A stretch of DNA of 64,000 nt from Marinobacter iranensis (GTDB taxonomy: Bacteria; Pseudomonadota; Gammaproteobacteria; Pseudomonadales; Oleiphilaceae). The notes beneath the pieces are model-generated. The model was not told where the DNA came from and ran no database searches. It worked only from the letters and a program-made list of their open reading frames with translations. Location of the stretch: NCBI RefSeq assembly GCF_029207565.1, contig NZ_JANCMW010000005.1, positions 124,001 through 188,000 of the forward strand, written 5' to 3'. Positions 45,789 to 56,887 of this stretch are shown piece by piece (position 1 is the stretch's first letter; each line of letters opens with the position of its first letter). The position numbers and the translations under genes are program-made.

Positions 45789-46634
45789 TTATCTGGACGC
45801 CCTGGCCCTGACGTGAATCGGGCCCAATACTTCTGCCTGCACCACTTCGATCAATTGTTCCTTGACCAGCTCAAGGGTCGCCAGAAAACTCACCACAACC
45901 CCAAGCCGCCCCTCATCCGGCGTAAACAGGCTTTCGAAGGTGACGAACTGGTCGTCCCGCAAAACCGACAGTATCGCCGACATACGCTCCCGGGTGGACA
46001 GACGCTCCCTTTCCACATGATGGCTGGTGAACAGGTCCGCGCGCTTCAGCACCCCCTGCAAGGCGAACAATATTTCCTTCAAGTCCACATCGGGATGGGG
46101 GTGGCTGGAGGGCATCCGGGGCAACGCGGCTGAGGCCGAAAAGGTATCCCGCTCCTGCCGGGGCATTTCGTCAATGTCTTCGGCGGCCTGCTTGAAGCGT
46201 TCATATTGCTGCAGTCGGCGGATCAGTTCCGCCCGGGGATCAATGTCTTCTTCATCCTCGGTTTCCTGTCGTGGCAGTAACATCCGGGACTTGATCTCTG
46301 CCAGGGTTGCCGCCATCACCAGGTATTCCGCTGCCAGTTCAAAACGCATCGCTTCAACTGCACCGATGTAGTCCATGTACTGTTTGGTGATTTCACTGAC
46401 ATCGATATCCAGAATGTCCATGTTCTGGCGCCGGATCAGGTACAGAAGCAGGTCCAGCGGGCCCTCAAAGGCCTCCAGGAACACCGCCAGGGCATCGGGG
46501 GGTATATAAAGGTCCCGGGGCAGATCAACCATCGGTTTACCGGAGACCCGTGCGAGCGGTGCCTGCTCAGCGGCCGGAACAGGTACCTCTGCACCCTCCT
46601 CTGCCGCTGCCTTGCCTGCGCTATCGTCCGTCAT
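45789..46634 (-). CDS. scpA: Segregation and condensation protein ScpA
   Basis: Kleisin subunit that closes the SMC ring. The 281-aa protein has a kleisin N-terminal motif (FEGPLDLLLYLIRRQNMDILDI, about 54-75), helical middle (YLVMAATLAEIKSRMLLP) and a C-terminal winged helix (about 210-275). ATG 46634 has GGAG at 5 bp; a TTG at 46667 in the same frame overlaps the trpS stop and is rejected. Operon trpS-scpA-scpB-rluB. Confidence 0.95.
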   Translation of the reverse strand: MTDDSAGKAAAEEGAEVPVPAAEQAPLARVSGKPMVDLPRDLYIPPDALAVFLEAFEGPLDLLLYLIRRQNMDILDIDVSEITKQYMDYIGAVEAMRFELAAEYLVMAATLAEIKSRMLLPRQETEDEEDIDPRAELIRRLQQYERFKQAAEDIDEMPRQERDTFSASAALPRMPSSHPHPDVDLKEILFALQGVLKRADLFTSHHVERERLSTRERMSAILSVLRDDQFVTFESLFTPDEGRLGVVVSFLATLELVKEQLIEVVQAEVLGPIHVRARASR

Positions 46635-46663
46635 GGTATCTCCAGAATCGTCATCGCCAGGGC

Positions 46664-47878
46664 TCAACGATAGCTCAGCCCCATCGCCGCCCGGACTTCC
46701 TCCAGCGTATCCCTTGCGGCATCCCTGGCGTGCTCACAGCCTTCCTCAATAATGGCGTGAACCAGGTCTGGATTGCCTTCATACTCGCGGGCGCGCTCTT
46801 GCAGGGGGCGCTGCTCTTCAATAATCGCGTCTATCAGCGGCTTCTTGCACTCCAGGCAACCGATACCCGCGGTGCGACATCCAGTTTGCACCCATTCCTG
46901 GGTATCCGCATCGGAATAGACCTGGTGAAGCCCCCACACCGGGCACTTCTCCGGCTCACCCGGGTCGGTCCTTCGCACCCGCTGCGGGTCGGTCTGCATG
47001 GTGCGGATTTTCTGGGCAACACTGTCAGGATCTTCCCGCAGGCCGATGTAATTGTTGTAGGATTTGGACATTTTCTGGCCATCCAGCCCCGGCATCTTCG
47101 ATTCCGGTGTTAACAACGGCTGGGGCTCCGGCAGGATCACCTTGCCACCACCTTCGATGTAACCATAGAGTCGCTCACGATCGCCCAGGGAGATGTTCTG
47201 CTGCTCCTTGAGCAATGCCCGGGCCGTTTCCAGGGCTTCCAGGTCGCCCTCTTCCTGATAGCGCTTCTTCAGTGTGCGGTAGAGCTTGGCGTTTTTCTTG
47301 CCCATCTTGACGATGGCCCCCTCCGCCTGCTCTTCAAATCCCGGCTCACGGCCATAAATGTGATTGAAGCGCCGGGCAACTTCCCGGGTGATCTCGACGT
47401 GAGACACCTGGTCCGCGCCCACGGGCACGCGCCCGGCCCGATACATGAGGATGTCCGCGCTTTGCAGTAACGGGTAGCCCAGAAAGCCATAGGTGGCCAG
47501 ATCCTTCTCACGCAGTTTTTCCTGCTGATCCTTGTACGTGGGTACGCGCTCCAGCCAGCCCAGAGGTGTAATCATCGACAACAACAGGTGCAGTTCGGCG
47601 TGTTCCGGCACTTTGGACTGGATAAACATCGTGGAGGAACCAGGGTTAACCCCGGCCGCCAGCCAGTCGATCACCATATCCCAGACACTTTCCTGGATAC
47701 CGCTGGGGTCATCATAGTTCGTGGTAAGCGCGTGCCAGTCGGCAACGAAGAAGAAACACTCGAATTCATGCTGGAGTTTTACCCAGTTCTTCAGAACACC
47801 ATGATAATGGCCAAGGTGCAACTTGCCGGTGGGACGCATGCCGGACAATATCCGTTGCTGGGATTCGACAGAACTCAA
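46664..47878 (-). CDS. trpS: Tryptophanyl-tRNA synthetase
   Basis: Charges tRNA-Trp. The 404-aa protein is a class I synthetase with HIGH-like GKLHLGHYH (about 18-26) and KMSKS in LDGQKMSKSYNN. Longer than E. coli TrpRS (334 aa) because of an insertion at about 165-230 (EGAIVKMGKKNAKLYRTL) and a C-terminal cysteine pair (TAGIGCLECKK), as in other marine gammaproteobacteria. The start is TTG 47878, with AAGGAG 8 bp upstream; an out-of-frame ATG in between (ATG-CTT-TGA) ends after two codons. First gene of the trpS-scpAB-rluB operon. Confidence 0.94.
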   Translation of the reverse strand: MSSVESQQRILSGMRPTGKLHLGHYHGVLKNWVKLQHEFECFFFVADWHALTTNYDDPSGIQESVWDMVIDWLAAGVNPGSSTMFIQSKVPEHAELHLLLSMITPLGWLERVPTYKDQQEKLREKDLATYGFLGYPLLQSADILMYRAGRVPVGADQVSHVEITREVARRFNHIYGREPGFEEQAEGAIVKMGKKNAKLYRTLKKRYQEEGDLEALETARALLKEQQNISLGDRERLYGYIEGGGKVILPEPQPLLTPESKMPGLDGQKMSKSYNNYIGLREDPDSVAQKIRTMQTDPQRVRRTDPGEPEKCPVWGLHQVYSDADTQEWVQTGCRTAGIGCLECKKPLIDAIIEEQRPLQERAREYEGNPDLVHAIIEEGCEHARDAARDTLEEVRAAMGLSYR

Positions 47879-47934
47879 AGCATGAACTCCTTCTATTTAT
47901 AGGGAACAGCCATCATATTGCAGGCTGACCGGGC

Positions 47935-47963
47935 ATTATAGTCTTATGTGTGGCCCGCGTTAA
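47935..47963 (-). promoter_or_regulatory. Sigma-70 promoter of trpS operon
   Basis: On the minus strand TTAACG (-35), 17 bp, TATAAT (-10), giving a leader of about 50 nt before the trpS start. Confidence 0.7.
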
Positions 47964-48000
47964 GAAGCCATTGAAAAACCTGCCCCGGTGCCCGAAAACA

Positions 48001-48040
48001 AAAAGCCCCCGGCAGTCCGCAAGGCAGACCCGGGGGCTTT
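48001..48040 (-). terminator. Rho-independent terminator of the sdh-suc operon
   Basis: On the minus strand AGCCCCCGG and a complementary CCGGGGGCT with a short GC loop, followed by TTTTTG; it lies 18 bp after the sucD stop. Confidence 0.85.
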
Positions 48041-48057
48041 CATTCACCGGCGATGAT

Positions 48058-48930
48058 TTACCAGCCAGTCACTTCCTTCAGCGCCTTGCCGATCTCGGCC
48101 AGGCTGCGCACGGTTTTGACACCGGCGTCGTTCAGGGCGGCAAATTTCTCGTCCGCCGTGCCCTTGCCACCGGAAATAATGGCGCCGGCGTGGCCCATAC
48201 GCTTGCCCGGAGGTGCCGTGACACCGGCAATGTAAGAAACCACTGGCTTGGTAACGTTCTCTTTGATGAACGCTGCCGCTTCTTCCTCAGCCGTACCGCC
48301 GATCTCGCCAATCATCACGATGGCTTCAGTCTTCGGATCGTCCTGCAGCAATTTCAGGATATCGATGAAGCTGGAGCCCGGGATCGGGTCACCACCAATA
48401 CCGACACAAGTGGACTGGCCGTAGCCGAAGTCCGTGGTCTGCTTGACCGCTTCGTACGTCAGGGTACCTGAGCGGGATACGATACCCACCCTGCCCGGCT
48501 TGTGGATGTGGCCCGGCATGATACCGATCTTGCTCTCGCCCGGAGTGATCACACCCGGACAGTTCGGCCCAATCATGCGAACGCCCTTGCGATCGACGTA
48601 CTCTTTTGCGTAGAGCATGTCGATGGTCGGGATGCCTTCAGTGATGCACACGATCAGCTGGATGCCAGCGTCCGCGGCTTCAATGATGGCGTCCTTGCAG
48701 AACGGAGCCGGTACGTAGATAACGGTGGCTTCCGCGCCGGTCTTCTCAACCGCTTCACGAACGGTGTTGAACACCGGCAAGCCCAGGTGCTCTGTGCCGC
48801 CCTTGCCGGGGCTGACGCCACCAACCATCTTGGTGCCATACTCAATGGCCTGCTCAGAGTGGAACGTACCCTGTGCGCCGGTAAAGCCCTGGCAGATAAC
48901 CTTGGTGTCTTTGTTGATCAGGATGCTCAT
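48058..48930 (-). CDS. sucD: Succinate--CoA ligase, alpha subunit
   Basis: With SucC converts succinyl-CoA to succinate and makes ATP or GTP. The 290-aa protein has a CoA-binding Rossmann domain ([19 protein letters not shown]) and the phosphohistidine motif NPVVSYIAG-like region [14 protein letters not shown] near the C-terminus (phospho-His in KRMGHAG). Its start overlaps the sucC stop by 1 bp. Last gene of the cluster, followed by a terminator. Confidence 0.97.
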   Translation of the reverse strand: MSILINKDTKVICQGFTGAQGTFHSEQAIEYGTKMVGGVSPGKGGTEHLGLPVFNTVREAVEKTGAEATVIYVPAPFCKDAIIEAADAGIQLIVCITEGIPTIDMLYAKEYVDRKGVRMIGPNCPGVITPGESKIGIMPGHIHKPGRVGIVSRSGTLTYEAVKQTTDFGYGQSTCVGIGGDPIPGSSFIDILKLLQDDPKTEAIVMIGEIGGTAEEEAAAFIKENVTKPVVSYIAGVTAPPGKRMGHAGAIISGGKGTADEKFAALNDAGVKTVRSLAEIGKALKEVTGW

Positions 48931-50096
48931 TATTTACCCCCCGCGGCTTTAACGACTTGCTCTGCCGCATTGGACAGACTGGTGGCAGCGATGATGTTCA
49001 GGCCACTGTCGGCGAGTACTTGTGTGCCTTTCTCGGCATTGTTGCCTTCCAGACGCACGACCACAGGAACCTTGACGCCAACGTCTTTTACGGCGCCGAT
49101 AATGCCCTCGGCAATCATGTCACAGCGAACAATGCCGCCAAAGATGTTAACCAGAACCGCCTTGACGTTGGTGTCAGACAGAATGATCTTGAAAGCCTCG
49201 GAAACACGTTCCTTGGTGGCACCGCCGCCAACGTCCAGGAAGTTGGCAGGCTGGCCGCCGGACAGCTTGATGATGTCCATGGTACCCATGGCCAGACCGG
49301 CACCGTTAACCATGCAACCGATGTTGCCCTCCAGCGCCACGTAGTTGAGCTCCCACTTGGCCGCTTCCGCTTCCCGGGAATCTTCCTGGGAGGGATCGTG
49401 CATCTCGTGGATCTTCTTCTGGCGATAAAGTGCGTTACCGTCAACGCCAATCTTGGCATCCAGGCAGTGCAGATCACCGGCCGGAGTGATGACCAGCGGG
49501 TTGATCTCTACCAGTGCGAGATCGCACTCTTCAAACAGCTTTGCCAGGCCCAGGAAGATCTTGGTGAACTGACCAATCTGCTTGCCTTCCAGGCCCAGCT
49601 TGAACGCCAGTTCGCGGCCCTGGTATGGCTGTGCGCCAACCAGCGGATCGACTTCGGCTTTGAGGATCTTTTCCGGAGTCTCTTCAGCCACCTTTTCGAT
49701 CTCAACACCACCCTCGGTGGAGGCCATAAACACGATACGACGAGTGCCACGGTCTACCACCGCACCCAGGTAAAGCTCCTGGTCGATATCGGTAAGGGAC
49801 TCAACAAGAATCTTGCTGACCGGCTGGCCGTTTTCGTCGGTCTGGTAGGTCACCAGGTTCTTGCCGAGCCAGTTTTCGGCAAAAGCACGGATCTCGTCCT
49901 TGCTCTTGACCAGCTTTACACCACCGGCCTTGCCGCGGCCACCAGCGTGAACCTGGGCCTTCACAACCCAGGCGTCGCCGCCGATTTCGTCAGCAGCAGC
50001 CACTGCGTCCTTGGGGGTATCGCAGGCAATGCCCTTGGATACTGGCAGGCCATATTCAGCGAACAGCTGCTTGCCCTGATATTCATGCAAATTCAT
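48930..50096 (-). CDS. sucC: Succinate--CoA ligase, beta subunit
   Basis: Nucleotide-binding subunit of succinyl-CoA synthetase. The 388-aa protein has an N-terminal ATP-grasp domain ([37 protein letters not shown]) and a C-terminal CoA-ligase domain ([32 protein letters not shown]). 175 bp after lpd; sucD overlaps its end. Confidence 0.97.
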   Translation of the reverse strand: MNLHEYQGKQLFAEYGLPVSKGIACDTPKDAVAAADEIGGDAWVVKAQVHAGGRGKAGGVKLVKSKDEIRAFAENWLGKNLVTYQTDENGQPVSKILVESLTDIDQELYLGAVVDRGTRRIVFMASTEGGVEIEKVAEETPEKILKAEVDPLVGAQPYQGRELAFKLGLEGKQIGQFTKIFLGLAKLFEECDLALVEINPLVITPAGDLHCLDAKIGVDGNALYRQKKIHEMHDPSQEDSREAEAAKWELNYVALEGNIGCMVNGAGLAMGTMDIIKLSGGQPANFLDVGGGATKERVSEAFKIILSDTNVKAVLVNIFGGIVRCDMIAEGIIGAVKDVGVKVPVVVRLEGNNAEKGTQVLADSGLNIIAATSLSNAAEQVVKAAGGK

Positions 50097-50233
50097 AGTT
50101 AATGTCCCGCTTTCTGATGGAGGATAACCACATACGGAAATTGAACCCGCGCTGTGCGAATTCGGTTCGATGCGCCGGGGATCACCTCAGCGCACCCTTA
50201 ACGCAACCGGAAACCAGCCGTTTTAATAGCAGC

Positions 50234-50255
50234 GGGGCGCCGTCATTGGCGCCCC
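50234..50255 (-). terminator. Perfect hairpin between lpd and sucC
   Basis: GGGGCGCC and GGCGCCCC arms (8 bp) with a 6-nt loop, 17 bp after the lpd stop. There is no T-tract, so it may partly terminate or stabilise the upstream mRNA within the operon. Confidence 0.5.
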
Positions 50256-50271
50256 TGTTTCCTGATCTGCG

Positions 50272-51714
<1,443 letters not shown>

Positions 51715-51746
51715 TTATCCCGTTATCCAATTCGTTAAGTGTCAGC

Positions 51747-52997
51747 TCAGACGTCCAGCAGAATACGCGCCGGATCCTCAAGCATTTCCTTGATAGCCAC
51801 CAGGAACTGCACTGCTTCCTTGCCATCGATCATGCGGTGGTCGTAGGAAAGCGCCAGGTACATCATTGGCTGAATCTCGACCTTGCCGTTCACCGCCATC
51901 GGGCGCTCCTGAATCTTGTGCATGCCCAGGATGGCCGTCTGCGGGGGATTGAGGATTGGTGTGGAAATCAGTGAACCAAAGATACCGCCATTGGTGATGG
52001 TGAAAGTACCACCGGTCATATCCTCGATACCCAGTTTGCCATCTTTGGCCTTGGTACCATACTCGACAATCTTCTTCTCGATGTCGGCGAGGCCCAGGGC
52101 GTCGGTATCACGCACGACAGGCACAACCAGCCCGCGATCACTCGAGACCGCAATGCCGATGTCCTGATAGCCATGGTAAACCATGTCGTTGCCGTCGATG
52201 GAGGCGTTAACCGCCGGGAACCGCTTCAGCGCTTCGGTGGCTGCCTTGGTGAAGAACGACATGAAGCCAAGCTTGACTCCGTGACGCTTCTCGAAACTTT
52301 CCTTGTACTGCTTGCGCAGCTCCATCACCGGCCCCATGTTCACTTCGTTGAACGTGGTGAGCATGGCAGCAGTCTGCTGGGCATTGACCAGTCGCTTGGC
52401 GATGCTCGCGCGCAGACGGGTCATGGGTACGCGCTTCTCCGGGCGCTCTCCAGAGCCCACATCCACCTGGGGCATATCACCAGCCGGTTTCGACGCAGGA
52501 GTTGACTCAGCACTTGAAGACTTCCCGGCATCTATATGATTCTGAACGTCTTCTTTGGTTACGCGACCATCCTTTCCAGTGCCTTCAATAGCCTCCGGAG
52601 AAATGTTGTTCTCCTCCGCCAGCTTGCGGGCTGCAGGGCTGAGAATGGCTTCGCCGGAGGATTTGGCAGGCGCTTCAGACGACTTCGCAGGCGCCTCCTC
52701 CTGTTTGCTCTCCTCTTTTTTGCCTTCATCCTTGGCAGCAGGTTTGGATTCACCGGTGGCGCCTTCCTTGAACTTGCCTACCACCTCACCGCTTTCCACG
52801 GTGTCGCCTTCGCCCTTGAGTATTTCCTCAATCACACCATCAGCCGGAGCTACCACTTCGAGCACGACTTTGTCGGTTTCAATATCGACAATCAGCTCGT
52901 CACGTGAACAGGCTTCGCCAGGCTGCTTGTGCCAGGTCGCGACTGTTCCTTCTGCGACCGACTCTGGAAATACAGGGGCTTTTATTTCAGTTGACAT
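51747..52997 (-). CDS. sucB: 2-oxoglutarate dehydrogenase E2, dihydrolipoyl succinyltransferase
   Basis: Core acyltransferase of the 2-oxoglutarate dehydrogenase complex. The 416-aa protein has one lipoyl domain (lipoyl Lys in [11 protein letters not shown], about residue 43), an Ala/Lys/Glu-rich linker (about 82-115), a peripheral-subunit-binding domain ([19 protein letters not shown]) and a catalytic domain ending with [16 protein letters not shown] (catalytic His). Follows sucA by 25 bp. Confidence 0.97.
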   Translation of the reverse strand: MSTEIKAPVFPESVAEGTVATWHKQPGEACSRDELIVDIETDKVVLEVVAPADGVIEEILKGEGDTVESGEVVGKFKEGATGESKPAAKDEGKKEESKQEEAPAKSSEAPAKSSGEAILSPAARKLAEENNISPEAIEGTGKDGRVTKEDVQNHIDAGKSSSAESTPASKPAGDMPQVDVGSGERPEKRVPMTRLRASIAKRLVNAQQTAAMLTTFNEVNMGPVMELRKQYKESFEKRHGVKLGFMSFFTKAATEALKRFPAVNASIDGNDMVYHGYQDIGIAVSSDRGLVVPVVRDTDALGLADIEKKIVEYGTKAKDGKLGIEDMTGGTFTITNGGIFGSLISTPILNPPQTAILGMHKIQERPMAVNGKVEIQPMMYLALSYDHRMIDGKEAVQFLVAIKEMLEDPARILLDV

Positions 52998-53022
52998 CTC
53001 GGATCCTTAGTTCGGTAGCTCG

Positions 53023-55860
53023 TCAGATTTCGAACGCGTCGTTAACCAGTTTTTTCTGTTCTTCAATGTGAACCGACATATGTCCACAGGCCGGAGCAGC
53101 AGAGGCATCTCGACCGGCATACTGAAGATACAGTTTGGGGTTGTGGCGATGCAGCGCATTTCTCATGTGATGCTGGCTGCAGTACCAGGCACCCTGGTTC
53201 ATGGGCTCTTCCTGACACCAGACCACGTGCTTGAGCTTGCTGTACTGGCTCAGGAGCTCATCCAGGTCATCCCCCGGGAACGGATACAGCTGTTCGATAC
53301 GAACAATGGCAACATCATTCCGCTCATCCGCCTTCTTGCGCTCCAGCAGATCAAAATAGACCTTGCCACTGCAAAGAATCAGGCGGTTCACTTTCTTCGG
53401 GTCGGAAGGCTCTTTCTCGGGCAGCACCGTCTTGAAGGTGCCAGATGTCAGGTCGTCCAGGTCCGAGGTGGCTTCCTTGTGCCGCAGAAGACTCTTCGGC
53501 GTGATTGCGACCAGCGGTTTACGCAGTGGGCGCTTGACCTGACGGCGCAGCATATGGAAAACCTGCGAGGGCGTCGTCGGCACACACACCTGAATGTTGT
53601 GCTCGGCGGACAACTGCAGGAAGCGCTCAAGCCGTGCTGAACTGTGCTCGGGGCCCTGGCCTTCGTAGCCATGCGGCAACAGCAGGGTAAGGCCACACAG
53701 CCGGCCCCACTTATGCTCGCCACTGGTCAGGAACTGGTCAATCACCACCTGTGCACCGTTGGCGAAGTCACCAAACTGGGCTTCCCAGACCACGAGCCCA
53801 TTGGGGGCCGTGGTGGAATAACCGTATTCGAACGCCATCACTGCCTCTTCCGAAAGCAGGGAGTCGTAGATTTCGAATCTGGGCTGGTTCTCGGACAGAT
53901 GCTCCAGGGCAATATGGGTGGCGCCGTCCTTCTGGTTGTGCAACACCGCATGACGGTGTGAGAAGGTGCCACGCCCCACGTCCTGGCCGGTAATACGAAT
54001 GGGGTGTCCTTCATTGAGAAGCGTGGCATAGGCCATCACCTCACCATAACCCCAGTTGATCGGCAGTGCTCCGGCGGTCATCTTCTCCCGGTCGCTGACG
54101 ATCTTGGATACCTGGCGCTGTACGCTGAAGCCTTCCGGGATATGGGTCAGCTTCTTGCCAAGCTTCTGGATCGTCTTCAGGGCAACACTGGATTTGCACT
54201 TTGCCGTCCACTCGTGCCCCAGGTACGGAGTCCAGTCGACATACAGGTCCTTGTTGGGTTCCTTGACCAGGGACTTGACGACGTGATCGCCCTTATCCAG
54301 CTCGTCACGGTAATCCAGCTCGATCTGCTTGGACTCTTCCTCGGTAATAATTCCGTCTGCCACCAGTTTCTCGGCGTAGAGGTTCCGGGTCGTCGTCAGC
54401 TTGCGGATCTTGTCGTACATTACCGGCTGGGTAGCCGCCGGCTCATCCGCTTCGTTGTGGCCGCGGCGGCGATAACAAACCAGATCAATCACGACGTCGT
54501 TCTTGAACTCGTGGCGATAGTCCATGGCCATCTGGGTCACAAACATGACCGCTTCGGGATCATCCGCGTTCACGTGCAGGATCGGGGCCTGGATCATCTT
54601 GGCTACGTCAGTGCAATACTCCGTAGAACGGGCATCTTCCTGCTTGCTGGTGGTAAAGCCAACCTGGTTGTTAATGACGATATGAATGGTACCGCCAATA
54701 CCGTAGCCCCGGGTCTGGGACATCTGGAAGGTTTCCATGACCACGCCCTGCCCGGCAAAGGCAGCATCGCCGTGCATGATGATGGGCACACACTGGGTGC
54801 CATTGGGATCGTTACGGCGGGTCTGACGGGCGCGGACGGAGCCTTCAACCACCGGGGAAACGATTTCCAGGTGGGACGGGTTAAACGCCAGTGCAAGGTG
54901 AATTTCGCCACCTTCGGTCATCACGTTGGATGAGAAGCCCTGATGGTATTTCACGTCACCAGAGCCGGAATCCGCGAGCTTCTTGCCCTCGAATTCATCA
55001 AACAGTTCTTTCGGGTTCTTGCCGAGTGTATTCACCAGAACATTCAGGCGCCCACGGTGTGCCATACCCAGCACAATTTCCTTGGCACCATAGCTACCAG
55101 CCCTCTGGATCAGCTCATCAAGGCACGGGATCAGGCTCTCAGCGCCTTCAAGACCAAAGCGTTTGACACCCGGGTAACGGGACCCCAGATACTTTTCCAG
55201 GCCCTCGGCAGCTGTCAGTCGCTCCAATAAATGCTTGCGGGTGGCGGCTTCATAATTCGGGCGGGAACGAACCGGCTCCATACGTTGCTGGAACCAGCGC
55301 TTGATGCGGGTGTCCACAACGTGCATGTATTCGGCGCCGATGCTCTCACAATAAGTCTGACGCAGGCCCTCAACGATGTCGCGCAGCTTCATCGTCTCCG
55401 AACCAAGGTTCAGTGACCCGGTCTGGAATTCGAGATCGTAATCCGTTTCCGAGAGTTCATGAAATGAAGGGTCGAGGTCTTCAACCTGCGGACGATTCCA
55501 GACTCCGAGGGGGTCCAGCTTTGCTTCCTGATGGCCACGAAAACGGAAGGCATTGATCAACTGGAGAACACGAATCTGCTTCTTGTCCGCATCAGCGGTT
55601 GCGCTGGCAGGTACACCGCCGGTAGCAAGGAAACGCTGATTGCGGGATATGTGCTCAAACTGCTGGCGAATAGATGAATGATCTATATCGCGGCCTTTAT
55701 AGCCATCCACACTGGGAAGTTTATCGAAATAGCTACGCCATTCTTCGGGAACGGCGTTGGGATCTGACAGGTAGGTTTCGAAAAGCTGTTCAACATAGGC
55801 AAGATTCCCTCCTTGAAGGTGGGAAGTCTGCCACAACTGCTCCATTATGCTTTCGTGCAT
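53023..55860 (-). CDS. sucA: 2-oxoglutarate dehydrogenase E1
   Basis: Thiamine-diphosphate decarboxylase of the 2-oxoglutarate complex. The 945-aa protein has the conserved N-terminus (LWQTSHLQGGNLAYVEQLFE), ThDP-binding GDAAFAGQGVVMETFQM and catalytic region LGMAHRGRLNVLVNTLGK. An in-frame ATG at 56010 would add 50 residues of unrelated sequence and lies upstream of the TATAAT at 55997-56002, so ATG 55860 (GGTGAG upstream, E. coli-like length) is chosen. Confidence 0.95.
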   Translation of the reverse strand: MHESIMEQLWQTSHLQGGNLAYVEQLFETYLSDPNAVPEEWRSYFDKLPSVDGYKGRDIDHSSIRQQFEHISRNQRFLATGGVPASATADADKKQIRVLQLINAFRFRGHQEAKLDPLGVWNRPQVEDLDPSFHELSETDYDLEFQTGSLNLGSETMKLRDIVEGLRQTYCESIGAEYMHVVDTRIKRWFQQRMEPVRSRPNYEAATRKHLLERLTAAEGLEKYLGSRYPGVKRFGLEGAESLIPCLDELIQRAGSYGAKEIVLGMAHRGRLNVLVNTLGKNPKELFDEFEGKKLADSGSGDVKYHQGFSSNVMTEGGEIHLALAFNPSHLEIVSPVVEGSVRARQTRRNDPNGTQCVPIIMHGDAAFAGQGVVMETFQMSQTRGYGIGGTIHIVINNQVGFTTSKQEDARSTEYCTDVAKMIQAPILHVNADDPEAVMFVTQMAMDYRHEFKNDVVIDLVCYRRRGHNEADEPAATQPVMYDKIRKLTTTRNLYAEKLVADGIITEEESKQIELDYRDELDKGDHVVKSLVKEPNKDLYVDWTPYLGHEWTAKCKSSVALKTIQKLGKKLTHIPEGFSVQRQVSKIVSDREKMTAGALPINWGYGEVMAYATLLNEGHPIRITGQDVGRGTFSHRHAVLHNQKDGATHIALEHLSENQPRFEIYDSLLSEEAVMAFEYGYSTTAPNGLVVWEAQFGDFANGAQVVIDQFLTSGEHKWGRLCGLTLLLPHGYEGQGPEHSSARLERFLQLSAEHNIQVCVPTTPSQVFHMLRRQVKRPLRKPLVAITPKSLLRHKEATSDLDDLTSGTFKTVLPEKEPSDPKKVNRLILCSGKVYFDLLERKKADERNDVAIVRIEQLYPFPGDDLDELLSQYSKLKHVVWCQEEPMNQGAWYCSQHHMRNALHRHNPKLYLQYAGRDASAAPACGHMSVHIEEQKKLVNDAFEI

Positions 55861-56169
55861 TTTGAATAGCTCACCTTGGGCTGGTGCGGGGAGCTGGCTA
55901 TGGTCGGCCAGGGGTAAATCTGAGTCAATACGGGTTTTTACGGGATCGACTGTGGCCACCACACCCAACAAGGATGTTTTCCGTTCCCCGGTGGTTATTA
56001 TACTCAGCAAACATGCGTGGGAGCCTTTTAAGTTCCCGTCACGGCTTGCGTAGTGTGCACCCCGCTAAGACTTTTGACTATAAGCCTTTGGTTGAAGAGC
56101 CCGCGTCGTTGCGGGCTCTTCCGGGTGCGAGCCTTGTCAGCACAGTATAGCGTTTGTTCCGGATTCTGC
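55861..56169 (-). promoter_or_regulatory. sdhB-sucA intergenic region with candidate internal promoter and hairpin
   Basis: 309 bp between sdhB and sucA. On the minus strand a perfect TATAAT is at 55997-56002, without a good -35, about 140 bp before sucA. A perfect 10-bp hairpin (AAGAGCCCGC/GCGGGCTCTT, 56095-56120) sits 50 bp after the sdhB stop and lacks a T-tract. Partial termination plus an internal sucA promoter is plausible. Confidence 0.45.
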
Positions 56170-56874
56170 TTACGTCGCCCGCTGAAGCAGGAGATTCCGG
56201 ATATGACCAATCGCCCGTGTCGGATTCAGGCCTTTCGGACAGACACTGACGCAGTTCATGATGCCGCGGCAACGGAATACACTGAACGGGTCGTCAAGAT
56301 TGGCAAGCCGTTCGGCCTGGGCTGTGTCGCGACTGTCTGCCAGGAAGCGATAGGCCTGCAGCAGGCCGGCCGGGCCGATGAACTTCTCCGGGTTCCACCA
56401 GAATGATGGGCAGGCCGTGGAGCAGCAGGCACAGAGAATACACTCGTACAGGCCGTCCAGTTTCTCCCGGTCTTCCGGAGACTGATAGCGTTCAATGGCA
56501 GGTGCCGGATTGTCATTGACAAGGTATGGCATTACCTGTTCGTACTGCTTGTAGAACAGGCTCATATCCACAACCAGGTCACGAATCACCGGCAGGCCCG
56601 GCAACGGGCGCACCACCAGCTTGTTTTTCTTCAACACCTCGGACAGCGGCGTGATACAGGCAAGACCATTCTTGCCGTTCATGTTCATGCCGTCCGACCC
56701 GCACACGCCTTCACGGCATGAGCGACGATAAGCCATCGAGGGGTCTTGCTCCTTGACCAGGTTCAGAACATCCAGAACCATCAGGTCCTTTCCTTCCGGG
56801 ATGTCGAGCTCTACGTCCTGCATGTAGGGCGCATTGTCTGTTTCCGGGTTATAACGGTACAGGCTTACTAACAT
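56170..56874 (-). CDS. sdhB: Succinate dehydrogenase iron-sulfur subunit
   Basis: Electron wire of complex II. The 234-aa protein has [2Fe-2S] (SCREGVCGSDGMNMNGKNG...C), [4Fe-4S] (CILCACCSTACP) and [3Fe-4S] (CRGIMNCVSVCPKGLNP) motifs in order. Length fits SdhB. Follows sdhA by 13 bp. Confidence 0.97.
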   Translation of the reverse strand: MLVSLYRYNPETDNAPYMQDVELDIPEGKDLMVLDVLNLVKEQDPSMAYRRSCREGVCGSDGMNMNGKNGLACITPLSEVLKKNKLVVRPLPGLPVIRDLVVDMSLFYKQYEQVMPYLVNDNPAPAIERYQSPEDREKLDGLYECILCACCSTACPSFWWNPEKFIGPAGLLQAYRFLADSRDTAQAERLANLDDPFSVFRCRGIMNCVSVCPKGLNPTRAIGHIRNLLLQRAT

Positions 56875-56887
56875 TGCTCAATCCCCC

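Noticed and set aside
48957-50102. 381-codon plus-strand open frame
   Set aside because: Antisense to sucC and extends past it only by chance.
55861-56010. 50-residue N-terminal extension of SucA from ATG 56010
   Set aside because: The extension is unlike SucA N-termini and contains the candidate sucA -10 element just below the upstream ATG.
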